64,000 nt of DNA from Spirulina major PCC 6313 (GCF_001890765.1 NZ_KV878783.1:2818771-2882770), one strand, 5' to 3'. Positions 1 through 10,060 are shown, numbered from the stretch's first letter. The notes: generated by a model from the letters alone, not told the origin. Made by a program: numbers and translations.

Positions 1-498
1 CTTGACCCCATTGGTATGGATGATGCGGTGCTGCAACGCAGTGATGCGCTGCGAGGCGGAAATGTGGCGATTCCCTATCGTTGGGATGACACCGAGGGAG
101 ATTGGGTCACAGCGGAGCCTGAAGATTTTGATGATGATGTGCTTGCGCCTTCGGGGGGATTAAAGGCCAGTGTGGAAGACATGGCGGCCTATTTGATCAC
201 TCAAGTTCAGGGGGGGGTGACCCCAGGGGGCGATCGCATTGTCTCCGCTGCTAACCTTGCCGCCACCTGGGAACCCCGTTGGGGAACCTATGCCATGGGC
301 TGGGAAGTGGCAGACTATCCCGATCTGTGGGTGTTACACCATGAGGGCCTGTACGATAATCAGTTGAGTATTATCGGCCTGTTGCCAGACTATGGATTAG
401 GGTTTGTGGTGTTAACCAATAGTGCGGAGGCGGCAGAAAATTTGATCGCAGATGTGACCGATTATCTGGTGGAACAAGTGGAACGCCTAGAAGACTAA
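1..498 (+). CDS. Beta-lactamase-family serine hydrolase, C-terminal part (cut by window edge)
   Basis: The reading frame is open from the first base, so the 5' part lies outside the window. The visible 165 or so residues look like the C-terminal third of a class C beta-lactamase/esterase-type serine hydrolase (PF00144 type). They include the PSGGLKASVEDMAAYL segment usual before the last helical part, and an HHEG motif near the end where such enzymes have an HxG in place of KTG. The catalytic SxxK and YxN motifs would be upstream and cannot be checked. Substrate unknown; these proteins are commonly peptidases or esterases rather than true beta-lactamases. Confidence 0.75.
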   Translation, partial: LDPIGMDDAVLQRSDALRGGNVAIPYRWDDTEGDWVTAEPEDFDDDVLAPSGGLKASVEDMAAYLITQVQGGVTPGGDRIVSAANLAATWEPRWGTYAMGWEVADYPDLWVLHHEGLYDNQLSIIGLLPDYGLGFVVLTNSAEAAENLIADVTDYLVEQVERLED

Positions 499-1018
499 AT
501 CAGCAACGGAGCGGCGCGAATCTCGCTTCTCCCACAGGAGAAAGGAGCCAAACGCCCTCGCCCCGTGGGGGGTTGGGTGAGGGATTGCATAACTGGGATG
601 CACCCCAGAAATTCCTCGTTTTTTGAGCCTGAATTGTCGTGATCGAGAAGGTAACGTTTTTTTGCGATCGCTTGATGATCGCTTAATCCACTTGTTAGGA
701 TTTAGACATGTTCAAAAGGCAGAACCAAACAGCCTAATCAACCCACAAAAAGCGAGGTAAAACGCTGTTAGATACACTGTCAAATTCGATCGCAAAAGCG
801 GCACAAAGCAAAAACGCATCCAACCCTAATCATTAAAATAATTGGAGTATCTCGACAGGTTTCTGTCAGGCTCGAATAATACTGAGGAATAATGGGGGAA
901 GGGATCTGCAAGTTTAGTTTTGGGCCGCTTTTGGTCTGCTTGCAGTGGACTATTTAGTAGTCGTCCCTCGGAGCATCTACGAGCATCACGACCCTAGCCC
1001 ATTCGATATCAATATCCA
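499..1018. other. Non-coding stretch with a dispersed-repeat fragment
   Basis: No convincing gene. Bases about 520-606 resemble, in inverted orientation, the sequence at about 35814-35905: both carry GGGTGCAT, then CAGTTA, then C-rich blocks. This looks like a dispersed cyanobacterial intergenic repeat. The rest (about 620-1018) is AT-richer with HIP1-like sites and no clear terminator. Confidence 0.45.
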
Positions 1019-1024
1019 TTGATC

Positions 1025-1681
1025 ATGATTCATGCTCGTGTCTTATCGGGAATGTGGGGAGGGGTAATGGCGATCGCCCTCCACAGTGCCAGCGCCGCCG
1101 CCCAAGACGACCTGCGCATTCATATCCACACCCAAATTCACCCGGATTTCCCGCCCAGCGCGGTGGTGTTGCAGGGTGAAATTCGCGATCAACAGGCTGA
1201 AATTCGCCGCATCGAAATCTATCACACCAGCGATCGCACCACCCCCCACCAACGCATCACCGGCATCGCCACCCGTTTTCCCGACCTCAGCACCGCCGGA
1301 CTCGTGATCGAAGACCTCAATTTTGACGGTTATCAGGATCTGCGACTGCCGGAATTTCTCCCCGCCTCCCCCAATATTCCCTATCTATATTGGCTCTACA
1401 ATCCGGAAACAGCCCAGTTTGAGCGGAACCATGCTTTAGAAATGATCACCAGTCCGGTGGTGGATTCAGAACGACAACTGATCACGTCCTTCAGTCGGGT
1501 TAATGCCGTGACCTATGTGATCAGTGACTATCGCATGGAGGGCGATCGCCTCCAACTCCTGCAAGAGCGCACCGAAATCTATGATAGAAAGGGGCGAAAG
1601 CGCGTGATTGTCAAAATGTGGCAGGACGGTGAATTCGTGATTGTCAGCGATCGCCTCGAACCCGCCACCGCTGATCCCTAG
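1025..1681 (+). CDS. Secreted protein of unknown function, FG-GAP/XAC2610-like
   Basis: About 218 residues. The N-terminus is hydrophobic with an Ala-rich end (SASAAAQDD), a plausible Sec signal peptide, so the mature protein should be periplasmic or outside. The middle has an acidic metal-binding-like loop, EDLNFDGYQDLRLPEF, of the kind seen in FG-GAP or XAC2610-type proteins. The family assignment is tentative. I chose ATG at 1025; a TTG two codons upstream at 1019 is also possible. It stands alone, with intergenic DNA upstream and a small same-strand ORF 28 bases downstream. Confidence 0.6.
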   Translation: MIHARVLSGMWGGVMAIALHSASAAAQDDLRIHIHTQIHPDFPPSAVVLQGEIRDQQAEIRRIEIYHTSDRTTPHQRITGIATRFPDLSTAGLVIEDLNFDGYQDLRLPEFLPASPNIPYLYWLYNPETAQFERNHALEMITSPVVDSERQLITSFSRVNAVTYVISDYRMEGDRLQLLQERTEIYDRKGRKRVIVKMWQDGEFVIVSDRLEPATADP

Positions 1682-1709
1682 TTGCTAGCCGTGATTCCTT
1701 GGATTAACC

Positions 1710-1934
1710 ATGACTCACCCCTCTAATGAACGCAAAGTTGCTGACGCTGCCTTTCAACAATCCTTGGCAGACCTTGAGCAACTCCTCACCGAAGCCGATC
1801 CCCCCCAAGCCAAGCAGAACAGCAAAACCCCACCCCCTGCCCCCCCACCCTCTGCCGTTTCCCCCCAGCGGCGCACCTCCCCCAACTCGGCCCACTGGCA
1901 CGACCCCGCCCCAGACCTAGACCTTGAACCGTAA
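1710..1934 (+). CDS. Small proline-rich hypothetical protein
   Basis: A 74-residue ORF with ATG start. The first third is a helix-like acidic segment (FQQSLADLEQLLTEADPP). The rest is low-complexity, Pro/Ser/Thr-rich and probably disordered. It lies between two same-strand genes. No known domain recognised. The region is GC-rich and open in several frames, so coding status rests on the protein-like N-terminus and is uncertain. Confidence 0.4.
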   Translation: MTHPSNERKVADAAFQQSLADLEQLLTEADPPQAKQNSKTPPPAPPPSAVSPQRRTSPNSAHWHDPAPDLDLEP

Positions 1935-1999
1935 GCCGTTCCCGCGATCGTCCTGCCGGAATGAAAACTATCACCCGTCCTTTTGGTTAACCTGCACCG

Positions 2000-3127
2000 A
2001 TGACGCTAAATCCAACCCCGGCAGCGGCAACCCCTGCCCCCGCCAACAATCGCATTCTATGGATTGATAACATTCGCGCCCTAGGCATTCTCCAAGTCTT
2101 ATTTGTCCATACAGGGCGGTTTCGGGCGGATTGGTTTGTCTATGTGTTTTCCTTTTTCATGCCCCTGTTTTTCTTTTTATCGGGGTTATTTGTCAAAGAC
2201 TCCTTGCGCGAGAAACCCTTTGGCCCCTTCTTGACAGATAAATTCATCCGGCGACTCGTGCCGTATTTTGTCTTTAATGGGGTGAGTTATCTCTTTTGGC
2301 TGCTGTTGATTCGGCCCATGGATGCCGGGTTACCCGATACGCCGCCACCGATCCAGCCGCTGGTGGGAATTTTTTATGGTGTGGGGGGCTATGGATGGCT
2401 TCAGCACAATATCAGCCTCTGGTTTTTGATCTGTTTATTGGTGACGGAAATTGCGTTTTATGGCTTGATTCGGTTGCCGTCTAAACGCCATTTAATCGCA
2501 GTTTTGGGGATTTGTGCCGGAGTGGGCTATGGGATTTTTTTCCTCACCAAAGACCTCACTTATCAACTCAGTTGGATTCCCTACCCCTTGCAATACCGCC
2601 TACCCTGGTGTTTGGACTTGATGCTGACGGCGGTGGTGTTTTACGGGGCGGGGTATCTTTGTCGGAACTACGTTTTGAGCGATCGCTTTACCCAGTGGCA
2701 TCGGGGTTGGGTCGTGGGGGGTGCGATCGCCGCCTACATTATCGGCACAGAAATGAACAGCACCGTCAATTTCATTTTGGGCAACTACGGCAACTTTGCC
2801 TATTTTTACCTCGGCGCATTCGGCGGCATTTTCGTCTGGCTCCATCTCTCGCGCTGCATTCCCCCCAACCCGGTGCTGAAGATCATCGGCCAAAGTTCCC
2901 TCACCATTTACCTGCTCCATCTCCTCATCTTTCCCCTGATTACCGGCGTGCTCATCCTCGGCTTGAATATTCCTAACGAAGCCCTCAAAGGCGTATGGTG
3001 GGCGGCAACCCTCTACACCGGCATCACCACCGCCGTCTTGATTCCGCTGCATTATCTCTTGGTGCGCTATACCCCTTGGCTGGTGGGCCAACGCCGTCCT
3101 GCGCCGCGCCCGCTCCCGTCCTCATAA
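2000..3127 (+). CDS. Acyltransferase-3 family membrane protein
   Basis: 375 residues with about ten hydrophobic segments. The start RILWIDNIRALGILQV followed by FVHTG near residue 37 matches the first helix and conserved His of acyltransferase family 3 (OafA/NodX type). These integral membrane enzymes transfer acyl groups, often acetyl, to sugars or other exported molecules. The acceptor cannot be told from sequence. Its last six bases overlap the convergent recombinase-like gene. ATG start; the N-terminal 14 residues are Pro/Ala-rich and cytosolic. Confidence 0.85.
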   Translation: MTLNPTPAAATPAPANNRILWIDNIRALGILQVLFVHTGRFRADWFVYVFSFFMPLFFFLSGLFVKDSLREKPFGPFLTDKFIRRLVPYFVFNGVSYLFWLLLIRPMDAGLPDTPPPIQPLVGIFYGVGGYGWLQHNISLWFLICLLVTEIAFYGLIRLPSKRHLIAVLGICAGVGYGIFFLTKDLTYQLSWIPYPLQYRLPWCLDLMLTAVVFYGAGYLCRNYVLSDRFTQWHRGWVVGGAIAAYIIGTEMNSTVNFILGNYGNFAYFYLGAFGGIFVWLHLSRCIPPNPVLKIIGQSSLTIYLLHLLIFPLITGVLILGLNIPNEALKGVWWAATLYTGITTAVLIPLHYLLVRYTPWLVGQRRPAPRPLPSS

Positions 3128-4432
3128 TTGCGGTGGCGCAGATGACCCAAAAATAAATCGGAGTTGGATCGTCCAGTCCTGCTCCTGGCGTTGGATGTCC
3201 ACCTGTTGGATAAATTCGCGCAGATAAAACCGCCGTTCTGCTTCGGAGAGATCCCACCAAAATTGGGGTAAGGAGACGGTTTGCGTGATCGCCCTTAAAT
3301 TTTCCGGCGGCAATTGGGCCAGTTGAGCGCGGGCGGCGGCGATTTCCGTTTGGAGCTTGTAGCGGCGCAGTTGGGCGGTTTCCGCATCAAGAATGCCAGC
3401 AGTTTCCAGGTCGGGCAATTGGGCGAGAATGGTTTGTTTTTGGGTAATCTCGGCCGCAATGGTCTGATGGAGGCTGTTGAGTTGGGGTGCGTTGATCCCG
3501 GCGACGGCTGCCGGGAGTTCCTGACAAACGGTGGTGATCACCGCTTGGAGCATTGTGCCATAGGCGATCGCGCCACATTTCGCCGCCGCCCCACAGGCCA
3601 CCGGACGCAGATACAGATAATCCGGCTTCTGCTTGCCCCGCTGCGTCGTGCGCGTCACCCGATAGCGCGACCCACAGGCCCCACAGACCACCAGACCCGC
3701 CAGCGATCGCGGCGCACTAGCCGTCCGGGGCGGCAGGCGACGATTCCGCCGCAACAGGCGATCGATCTGGGCCGCCTCATCCCGCGTCAACAGCGCCATG
3801 TGAGTATCCGCCACCGTTTCGCCATTGTGGTAGGTAATATCACCGCGATACACCGGATTCGTCAGCCAGCGCCGCCCCGTCGTCACCGCAATTTTTTTGC
3901 CGTACTTCTTCTCTAAATAGCGCACCGCTCCCCGCAGCGACCCAAACAGCAAAAACTGTTCAAAAAAATCCTTCACCACCGGGGCCGTACTGCGATCGAT
4001 TAAGTAGCGATCCTGGCCGCGTCGATAACCGTAGGGGGCCTTACCCGGTGGGGGTTTGGCATGGATGCGGTTGCGGGCGTGGCCGTGGCGGATACGGCGG
4101 CTTTGTTGGTGGGCTTGGATTTGGTTGAGCAACACCATCAGGTCGGTGGTTCCCCCCTGGCGATAGTCCTGTTGAATCGCAATGATTTCCACCGCTGCCG
4201 CTTCCAGACACGCCATTACGTGGCTGATGGCTGCGAGGCTGTTGCCGAACTCCTCCAACCGCCGCACTAATAAATATTGGGGTGGGTCTGTGGTGCAACG
4301 ATCCAGAAGCCGGGTCAGTTCAGCGCGATCGCCACAATCTTGATACACCCCATCCACCTCTACCCCCCACATCCCCGGATCGGGGCACGGCTCCAAGAGT
4401 GGATCGCTGTAGAGATAGGCCACGATCCTCAT
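3122..4432 (-). CDS. Serine-recombinase-family protein with altered catalytic residues
   Basis: 436 residues, start ATG at 4432 (a longer in-frame ORF to 4516 runs into the upstream gene and is not needed). Order: resolvase-like N-terminal domain (residues 1-120), recombinase domain (GKAPYGYR...NPVYRGDI, about 140-240), zinc ribbon (CGACG, later CG...CG, about 260-310), coiled coil, C-terminal domain: the large serine recombinase plan. A Ser sits at position 9 in AYLYSD. The Arg two residues before it in active enzymes is Leu. The usual DRLGRS segment reads EEFGNS, so two further catalytic Arg are Glu and Asn. The ATGA overlap with the upstream hydrolase gene suggests a fixed cellular gene rather than a mobile one. 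It may bind DNA without cutting it. Confidence 0.8.
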   Translation of the reverse strand: MRIVAYLYSDPLLEPCPDPGMWGVEVDGVYQDCGDRAELTRLLDRCTTDPPQYLLVRRLEEFGNSLAAISHVMACLEAAAVEIIAIQQDYRQGGTTDLMVLLNQIQAHQQSRRIRHGHARNRIHAKPPPGKAPYGYRRGQDRYLIDRSTAPVVKDFFEQFLLFGSLRGAVRYLEKKYGKKIAVTTGRRWLTNPVYRGDITYHNGETVADTHMALLTRDEAAQIDRLLRRNRRLPPRTASAPRSLAGLVVCGACGSRYRVTRTTQRGKQKPDYLYLRPVACGAAAKCGAIAYGTMLQAVITTVCQELPAAVAGINAPQLNSLHQTIAAEITQKQTILAQLPDLETAGILDAETAQLRRYKLQTEIAAARAQLAQLPPENLRAITQTVSLPQFWWDLSEAERRFYLREFIQQVDIQRQEQDWTIQLRFIFGSSAPPQL

Positions 4433-5337
4433 GGGGTGTGAATGGGGGGAGCATGACGAGCAAGCCACGCCTGTAAGATCGGGTTCACCAACTCCGGCGC
4501 TTCGTCCTGGGGACAATGGCCCACGTTAGGCAGGGGGATGAACTCCTCAATGGCTGCGGCTTCCACCAATTGCCGACCGAGGGTAATGGGTTCCCAAGGG
4601 TCAGCCTCACCCCACAGCACGATCGCCGGACAGGGTAGATGGGGGAGTAAATCCTCCGGCAGGGGGCCTTGGGAATAGGTGGTAAAGGCGGCAAAAACGG
4701 CCGCAGCACCGGGATCGGCGGCGGGTTTCAGTAACATCGTCACCAGTTCATCGGTGACGGCTTCGGGGCGGCGGTAGGCTTGGAGCAGGGCGCGGCGCAC
4801 ATTCTGGGGTTGGGCGGCCAATTGAAAAAAGAAGGTGGAAAACCAGGATTGTTTGAGCAGGCTTTGGAGCAGGGGAACGCTGAGCCGTTGGTGCCAGGGT
4901 TGGGTAGCGCGGTGGCGTTCGTGGAGGAGACGCAGGGAAAAGTTGAGGGCGGCCACACCGAGGACGCGATCGCTAAAACTCACCGCCGTTTGCATCGCCA
5001 CGATCGCCCCGATGGAATTGCCGATCAAAAACGCCGCCTCGCCCACCACCTGATCACAAAAATCCGCAATCTGTTGCGCCCAGGTTGCAAAGGTGTAGCT
5101 CAAGGGCTGGCCGGGGGTGGGTTTCGCCGACCCGCCAAACCCCAATAAATCAATGGCATAGCAACGGCAGTCCATCCCCAACACGGGCAAAGTATGCCGC
5201 CAATGGCCCCAGGATGCGCCGAACCCATGGATCAGCACCACCGCCGGGCCGCGATCGCCCACCTGTTGATAGCAAATCGGGAGGTCGTGCCAATGCCAGG
5301 TGGCGGCGGGAGTGTCTAAGGGAAGGGGTAGGGTCAT
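4429..5337 (-). CDS. Alpha/beta-fold hydrolase
   Basis: About 302 residues from ATG 5337; the ORF extends upstream but that part lies in tandem-repeat DNA. The alpha/beta hydrolase motifs are present: HGFGASWGHW oxyanion-hole loop, nucleophile elbow GNSIG (Ser near residue 108), acid in GEADPWEP, and His in VGHCPQDEAP. No signal peptide, so cytosolic or membrane-peripheral. Similar proteins in cyanobacteria and plastids are called pheophytinase-like or haloperoxidase-like; the substrate is not determinable here. Translationally coupled (ATGA) to the recombinase-like gene downstream. Confidence 0.85.
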   Translation of the reverse strand: MTLPLPLDTPAATWHWHDLPICYQQVGDRGPAVVLIHGFGASWGHWRHTLPVLGMDCRCYAIDLLGFGGSAKPTPGQPLSYTFATWAQQIADFCDQVVGEAAFLIGNSIGAIVAMQTAVSFSDRVLGVAALNFSLRLLHERHRATQPWHQRLSVPLLQSLLKQSWFSTFFFQLAAQPQNVRRALLQAYRRPEAVTDELVTMLLKPAADPGAAAVFAAFTTYSQGPLPEDLLPHLPCPAIVLWGEADPWEPITLGRQLVEAAAIEEFIPLPNVGHCPQDEAPELVNPILQAWLARHAPPIHTP

Positions 5338-5375
5338 GGGTGCGATCGCGAGTTCAAAAACGTTACTTAACTTAA

Positions 5376-5399
5376 CGTAGCGCGAAACGTAGCGCGAAA
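5376..5399. repeat. Two 12-base tandem units
   Basis: The unit CGTAGCGCGAAA occurs twice back to back just upstream of the hydrolase start and downstream of the beta-lactamase-like gene. Function unknown; it could be a binding site or slippage product. Confidence 0.6.
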
Positions 5400-5417
5400 A
5401 TCCCCTCACGTTCCGGG

Positions 5418-6761
5418 TTAATTGCGGGGATCGGCATTGATGGGGTTAGTGGGGTTGGGGGGACGGTTGGGGGGGGTGGGGTTTGCCGGGGGCGGGTTGA
5501 GGAAATGTTGATAGGTAGCCCGCGAGAGGTCTTGGATCAGGATGCGGGCGCGATCATCGTTATGGGGACGGCCCACGAGGGCGGCGATCGCATAGCGTTT
5601 CCCCATCGGCGTATCCACAATCCCCACATCCCCCAGCATTGACCCAATATCCCCCGTTTTATGGGCAATGACGGCCTGCTCATCCAGGCCCTGGGGCAGC
5701 AGATCGCGGTTTTCCACCTGCTGCATGATGCGGATCAGTTGATCCCGCGATCGCAGTGACACCAGCTTGCCATCGTGAACCATCGCCAATAGCGTCACCA
5801 AATCCAGCGGGCTGGTTTCATTCGTTCCGGTCAAATCCGGCAGGAGATTTTGAATCGAGGTTTGTTTGAGGCCCCAATCCCGGAATCGTTCATTGAGTAA
5901 CGGTGCGCTCCCCAACCGCTGAATTAGCATATTCGTCGCGGTGTTGTCGCTGATTGTGATCATCTTCTCGGCCGTTGCTTCGAGGCTGTAGGTTGTGCCG
6001 GGCGTTTCGTACTGCATCGTGCCCGAACCCGATGCCATCATCTCCGTCGTCATCACCAACGGTTCCGACAAGTCCACCAAGCCCCGATCCACCTCCTGGA
6101 AGACGGCGATCAAAATCGGTAATTTAATCGTGCTGGCGGCGGCCATGGTGGCCGTGCCGTTGAGATTGACAAAATCCCCCGTATCCAAATCCACCACGAA
6201 CACACTGGTCTGGAGATCAGGCTGTTGGGCGGCGATCGCATCGAGGGTTCCTTTCAATCCCGTCAATTCTTGGCCCAACTGCAACGGGGGCACGGTATCC
6301 GCCGGGCTGGGGGGTGGGGTGGCAGTGGAAGGCGACTCATGAAAGCCGAGGGTAGCCGACAGCGTCCCCAGAACGACCCCCGTACCCACAAGGGCGATCG
6401 CCCCACGACTCACCCACACCGCCAAGGTTTGCAATGGGCCCTGCGGTGTTGGTGCGGGGCGGCGCGGGGGAGATGAACGACGGGGGGCGATCGCCGGGGG
6501 TGGGGGATTGGTGCTGGGGAGAGGATCGCTCGATTTTGGAGCAGGGGAGGGAACAACTTTCAGATGGCGGGGGCGTTTAGCCTCGGTGGGGGAAGCCGAG
6601 CGCAGGGGTTCGAGCTTCGGCCGCCGTCGCCGCAGAGGGGTAACCGGGGGAGGCGGTGAAGGGGGAGGATTCACCCCAGCAGAGCGCAGTTGAGTTTCTT
6701 TGGCCGCCGCTTCGCGGGCCATGCGTCGCCGCCGTCGTCGCCCTAACTCTTCTGATGCCAT
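5418..6761 (-). CDS. Membrane-anchored class A beta-lactamase-like serine hydrolase
   Basis: 447 residues. An Arg-rich, then Pro-rich cytosolic region (1-110) is followed by one membrane segment (about 112-138) and a periplasmic class A beta-lactamase domain. Motifs: STIK at 210-213 (Ser nucleophile), SDN at 271-273, KTG at 368-370. By spacing from SxxK and SDN the omega-loop Glu166 should fall near residue 307, where the sequence reads LLPDL, so the deacylating Glu appears to be missing. This suggests a penicillin-binding or peptidase-like role rather than efficient beta-lactam hydrolysis. Pro-rich C-terminal tail. Confidence 0.8.
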   Translation of the reverse strand: MASEELGRRRRRRMAREAAAKETQLRSAGVNPPPSPPPPVTPLRRRRPKLEPLRSASPTEAKRPRHLKVVPSPAPKSSDPLPSTNPPPPAIAPRRSSPPRRPAPTPQGPLQTLAVWVSRGAIALVGTGVVLGTLSATLGFHESPSTATPPPSPADTVPPLQLGQELTGLKGTLDAIAAQQPDLQTSVFVVDLDTGDFVNLNGTATMAAASTIKLPILIAVFQEVDRGLVDLSEPLVMTTEMMASGSGTMQYETPGTTYSLEATAEKMITISDNTATNMLIQRLGSAPLLNERFRDWGLKQTSIQNLLPDLTGTNETSPLDLVTLLAMVHDGKLVSLRSRDQLIRIMQQVENRDLLPQGLDEQAVIAHKTGDIGSMLGDVGIVDTPMGKRYAIAALVGRPHNDDRARILIQDLSRATYQHFLNPPPANPTPPNRPPNPTNPINADPRN

Positions 6762-6828
6762 GCTAAACTCCCTTCTTCACCCAACATCTCATCCTGTTGA
6801 TTTCAGCGTAGACCCGTAGACCCTGTTT

Positions 6829-7236
6829 CTACCCCTGCGGGGCATTGCCGAGGAGCGTCAGGATTTTATTGACAAACTCTTGGTGATCCACCACGGGCTT
6901 GGAAATGTAGCCATCAGCACCACTTTGTTGTAAAAAGCTTTCGCGATCGCCCTCCATCGCGTGGGCAGTGACTAAAATAATCGGTAAATCCGCCGTTTTC
7001 GGATCGGCTTTTAAAATTTGAGTAATCTTCAAGCCATCCACGGCCTTACCCTGATAAACGCTGTGGGACAAAGAGACATCCATCAGGATAATGTCCACTT
7101 CGCCCGCCTGGGCAGCGCGCATTACTTCTTCTACATCCTCTGTGCCGCGCACGTCCAAACCGCCGCGTTTCGTGAGAATCTTGGAAAATACCCGCAGGTT
7201 AATCGGATCGTCTTCTACAATCAGAACGGTTGTCAT
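6829..7236 (-). CDS. Single-domain response regulator (CheY-like receiver)
   Basis: 135 residues, receiver domain only. Acidic pocket E8/D9/D10, phosphoacceptor D53 in IILMDVSL, T90 in ILVTAHA and K113 in YISKPV are all present, so it should be phosphorylated normally. No output domain: it probably acts by binding a partner protein or as a phosphorelay step. No histidine kinase is adjacent. Divergent from the topoisomerase gene, with 141 bases between. Confidence 0.92.
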   Translation of the reverse strand: MTTVLIVEDDPINLRVFSKILTKRGGLDVRGTEDVEEVMRAAQAGEVDIILMDVSLSHSVYQGKAVDGLKITQILKADPKTADLPIILVTAHAMEGDRESFLQQSGADGYISKPVVDHQEFVNKILTLLGNAPQG

Positions 7237-7377
7237 AAGGTGTCAATCGGGGGAGCAAAGGCGCGAAAGGGTTGATGATCAAAGCGATATCTGACGAGCA
7301 CCCCTACATGTAATATTCCCACTCAGAGGGAAATCCGTCACCCTCCACTGTAAGCGATCGCAAGGAACCCAGAACCT

Positions 7378-9918
7378 ATGGCAAAACAGCTCGACCTCCT
7401 CGAAGCCGGTAAGATCATCCCCATCGCCCTCCACAGCGAAATGGAACGGTCTTATCTGGAATACGCCATGAGCGTGATCGTAGGTCGCGCCCTCCCCGAC
7501 GTTCGCGACGGTCTCAAGCCCGTTCATCGTCGCATCATCTACGCCATGCACGAACTGGGCTTAACCCCCGATCGCCCCTACCGCAAATGTGCCCGCGTCG
7601 TCGGAGATGTCCTCGGTAAATATCACCCCCACGGCGACCAATCCGTCTACGATGCCCTGGTGCGGATGGTGCAAACCTTCTCCTCCCGCTACCCCCTCCT
7701 GGCCGGGCATGGCAACTTCGGCAGTGTCGATAATGACCCCCCCGCTGCGATGCGCTACACCGAAACGCGCCTCGCCCCCGTTGCCCACGATGCCATGCTC
7801 GCGGACATCAGCGAAGCCACCATCGACTACGCCAACAATTTCGACAATTCCCAACAGGAGCCTTGCGTCTTGCCGGCCCAGTTGCCGCTGTTGTTGCTCA
7901 ATGGGTGCTCTGGGATTGCCGTGGGCATGGCCACCAATGTACCGCCCCACAATTTAGGGGAAGTGGTGGATGGTTTAATTGCCCTGATTGACCGTCCCGA
8001 TCTGTCCGATGCCAAACTATGGGAGATCATCCCCGGCCCGGACTTCCCCACGGGGGGCGAAATTGTCGATCGCAACGGGATTGAAGATGCCTATCGCACT
8101 GGGCGCGGCAGTATTCCGATGCGGGGCGTGGCCCATTTGGAAACGATCCAAGTGGGGACGAAACGCCGCCGCAATAAACAAGTGCTGGTGATCACTGAGT
8201 TGCCCTATCAGGTGAATAAAGCGGCCTGGATTGAAAAAATTGCCGACTTGGTGAATCAAAATCACCTCGACGGCATTTCCGATATTCGGGACGAGAGCGA
8301 TCGCGACGGAATGCGCGTCGTAATTGAACTCAAACGCGACGGCAACCCCCAAGAATTGCTGCGGCAACTGTATAAAAAAACGCCGTTGCAAAGCAATTTT
8401 GGCGCAATTTTTCTCACCCTCGTCAATAACAAACCCTGTCAACTCAGCCTGCGCGAAGTCCTCACGGAGTTCCTCAACTTCCGAGAAATCACCCTCACCC
8501 GTCGTTACCGCAACGAACTCGACACCGCCCAAACCCGCCTCCATCTCGTCGGCGGTTTGTTAACGGCCCTGAATAATCTGGATCAGTTGGTGGAGATTCT
8601 GCGCCATGCCCCCGATGGCACGACGGCGAAAGGATCGTTACAAGCTGCCTTTGATCTGTCCGAGCGGCAAGCGGATTCGATCCTGGCGATGCCGATGCGC
8701 CGGTTAACGGGCCTCGAACGGCAAAAACTAGAGCAGGAAGTGCAGGCATTACAAACCCAGATCGAACAACTGGAACGCTTATTGGGCGATCGCCACGAAC
8801 TGTTAAAGTCCCTCAAAAAAGACCTCCGCGCCCTGAAGCGTAAATTTGGCGACCCGCGCCGCACCCGCATCCTCAGCACCACCCCCGCCGCCCCTAGCCG
8901 CCCCTCGTCCCCAGACAAATCATCCCCCGCCCCCAAACCCAAGGCCACCAAAACCAAAACCCCGATCACCCTTGAGCCTCTTTCCCCTGCGCCCCTTTCC
9001 CCAACGCTGCCCAAGGATGCGGTGCTCGAAGTGACCCACAAAGGCGGCATCTGGTGGCAATCGCCCCCCACTCCGCCGAAACGGCCCCGCAAACTTGAGG
9101 ATCTCCTCGTTTTGCGGGCCGAGATTGGGACGCGATCGCGCCTCTTGGTGCTCACCGCCAGCGGCAAGGTGTATCCGGTGGCCATGTCTGACATTCCCTC
9201 CAGCGGCAGCCCGACGGCGGTGATTCAACTGATGCCCAGTAGCGTCCAGCAAAAGCGCGATCCCCTCACCCATTACCTCCTGCCTCCGGAGGATCTGAGC
9301 CGCCATGATCTCGTGGTCTTGACGCAGCAGGGACGGATTAAACGGTTGGCGGGGTCGGAGTTTGAGGAGTTGACCAATCGCGGCGCGGTCTTGCTGAAAC
9401 TCAAGGATGAGGATCAGGTGCAGTTGGCCCAGTGGGCCAAACCGGGCCAGGAATTAGCGATCGCCACCTCCGGCGGTCGGATTCTTCGCTGTCCCATTGA
9501 TGATCAACAAATCCCCGTCATGGGCCGCACCGCCCAGGGCAACCAAGCCACCCGCACCCGCCAAGGGGAAGCCATTTTAGGGGGTGCGATCGTCGAAGCG
9601 GATCATGATTTAATCCTCGTGACGCGCCAAGGCTACGCCAAACGCTTGGGAGTGGCGGAACTTCGCCTCGGTGAACGGGGCAACATCGGAATCCAGGCCC
9701 TCCGCTTCCATCCTCAAGATCAGCTTGTCGCCCTCGTTGCCACGGCGAACCCCACGGGCCAGGTGGGCTTACTCACCAGTGAAGATCGCTTATTCTGGCT
9801 CAACCTCACCAGCGTTGAACCCCAAGACAAAGAAGCCATGGGCCGCCGCCTCAAAGCATTGCCGCCCCACGAAATGATTCGCGGGGCGATCGGTTCGATT
9901 GTCTATGGGTCGAATTAG
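7378..9918 (+). CDS. Type IIA topoisomerase A subunit (GyrA/ParC family)
   Basis: 846 residues, ATG start. The breakage-reunion domain has the DNA-cleaving Tyr at 127 in [10 protein letters not shown], with the usual KYHPHGD upstream. The tower and coiled coil ([18 protein letters not shown]) lead into a Pro/Lys-rich linker (about 500-545) and a C-terminal beta-pinwheel. I find no GyrA box (QRRGGKG) in the pinwheel; the nearest segment reads TNRGAVLLK. Cyanobacteria usually carry two A subunits, and a missing box favours the ParC-like (topoisomerase IV) paralogue, but I do not fix the symbol. It cuts and passes double-stranded DNA with a GyrB/ParE partner not in this window. Confidence 0.9.
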   Translation: MAKQLDLLEAGKIIPIALHSEMERSYLEYAMSVIVGRALPDVRDGLKPVHRRIIYAMHELGLTPDRPYRKCARVVGDVLGKYHPHGDQSVYDALVRMVQTFSSRYPLLAGHGNFGSVDNDPPAAMRYTETRLAPVAHDAMLADISEATIDYANNFDNSQQEPCVLPAQLPLLLLNGCSGIAVGMATNVPPHNLGEVVDGLIALIDRPDLSDAKLWEIIPGPDFPTGGEIVDRNGIEDAYRTGRGSIPMRGVAHLETIQVGTKRRRNKQVLVITELPYQVNKAAWIEKIADLVNQNHLDGISDIRDESDRDGMRVVIELKRDGNPQELLRQLYKKTPLQSNFGAIFLTLVNNKPCQLSLREVLTEFLNFREITLTRRYRNELDTAQTRLHLVGGLLTALNNLDQLVEILRHAPDGTTAKGSLQAAFDLSERQADSILAMPMRRLTGLERQKLEQEVQALQTQIEQLERLLGDRHELLKSLKKDLRALKRKFGDPRRTRILSTTPAAPSRPSSPDKSSPAPKPKATKTKTPITLEPLSPAPLSPTLPKDAVLEVTHKGGIWWQSPPTPPKRPRKLEDLLVLRAEIGTRSRLLVLTASGKVYPVAMSDIPSSGSPTAVIQLMPSSVQQKRDPLTHYLLPPEDLSRHDLVVLTQQGRIKRLAGSEFEELTNRGAVLLKLKDEDQVQLAQWAKPGQELAIATSGGRILRCPIDDQQIPVMGRTAQGNQATRTRQGEAILGGAIVEADHDLILVTRQGYAKRLGVAELRLGERGNIGIQALRFHPQDQLVALVATANPTGQVGLLTSEDRLFWLNLTSVEPQDKEAMGRRLKALPPHEMIRGAIGSIVYGSN

Positions 9919-10060
9919 GGGCACCGGTGCAGCGATCGCGCTGCCGTGGGGATGAGGCTGAGGGAGATGGTGTCCGGCCGAGGGGACGGGCCAGAATTGC
10001 AGGATTAATACTAGAATGCAGCCATTGTTGCGATAGATCAGCGAAAGCGAAAAGAGTGAT

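Noticed and set aside
8017-8544. Minus-strand ORF of 175 codons inside the topoisomerase gene
   Set aside because: The plus-strand protein is strongly conserved in this part; the antisense product has no recognisable features.
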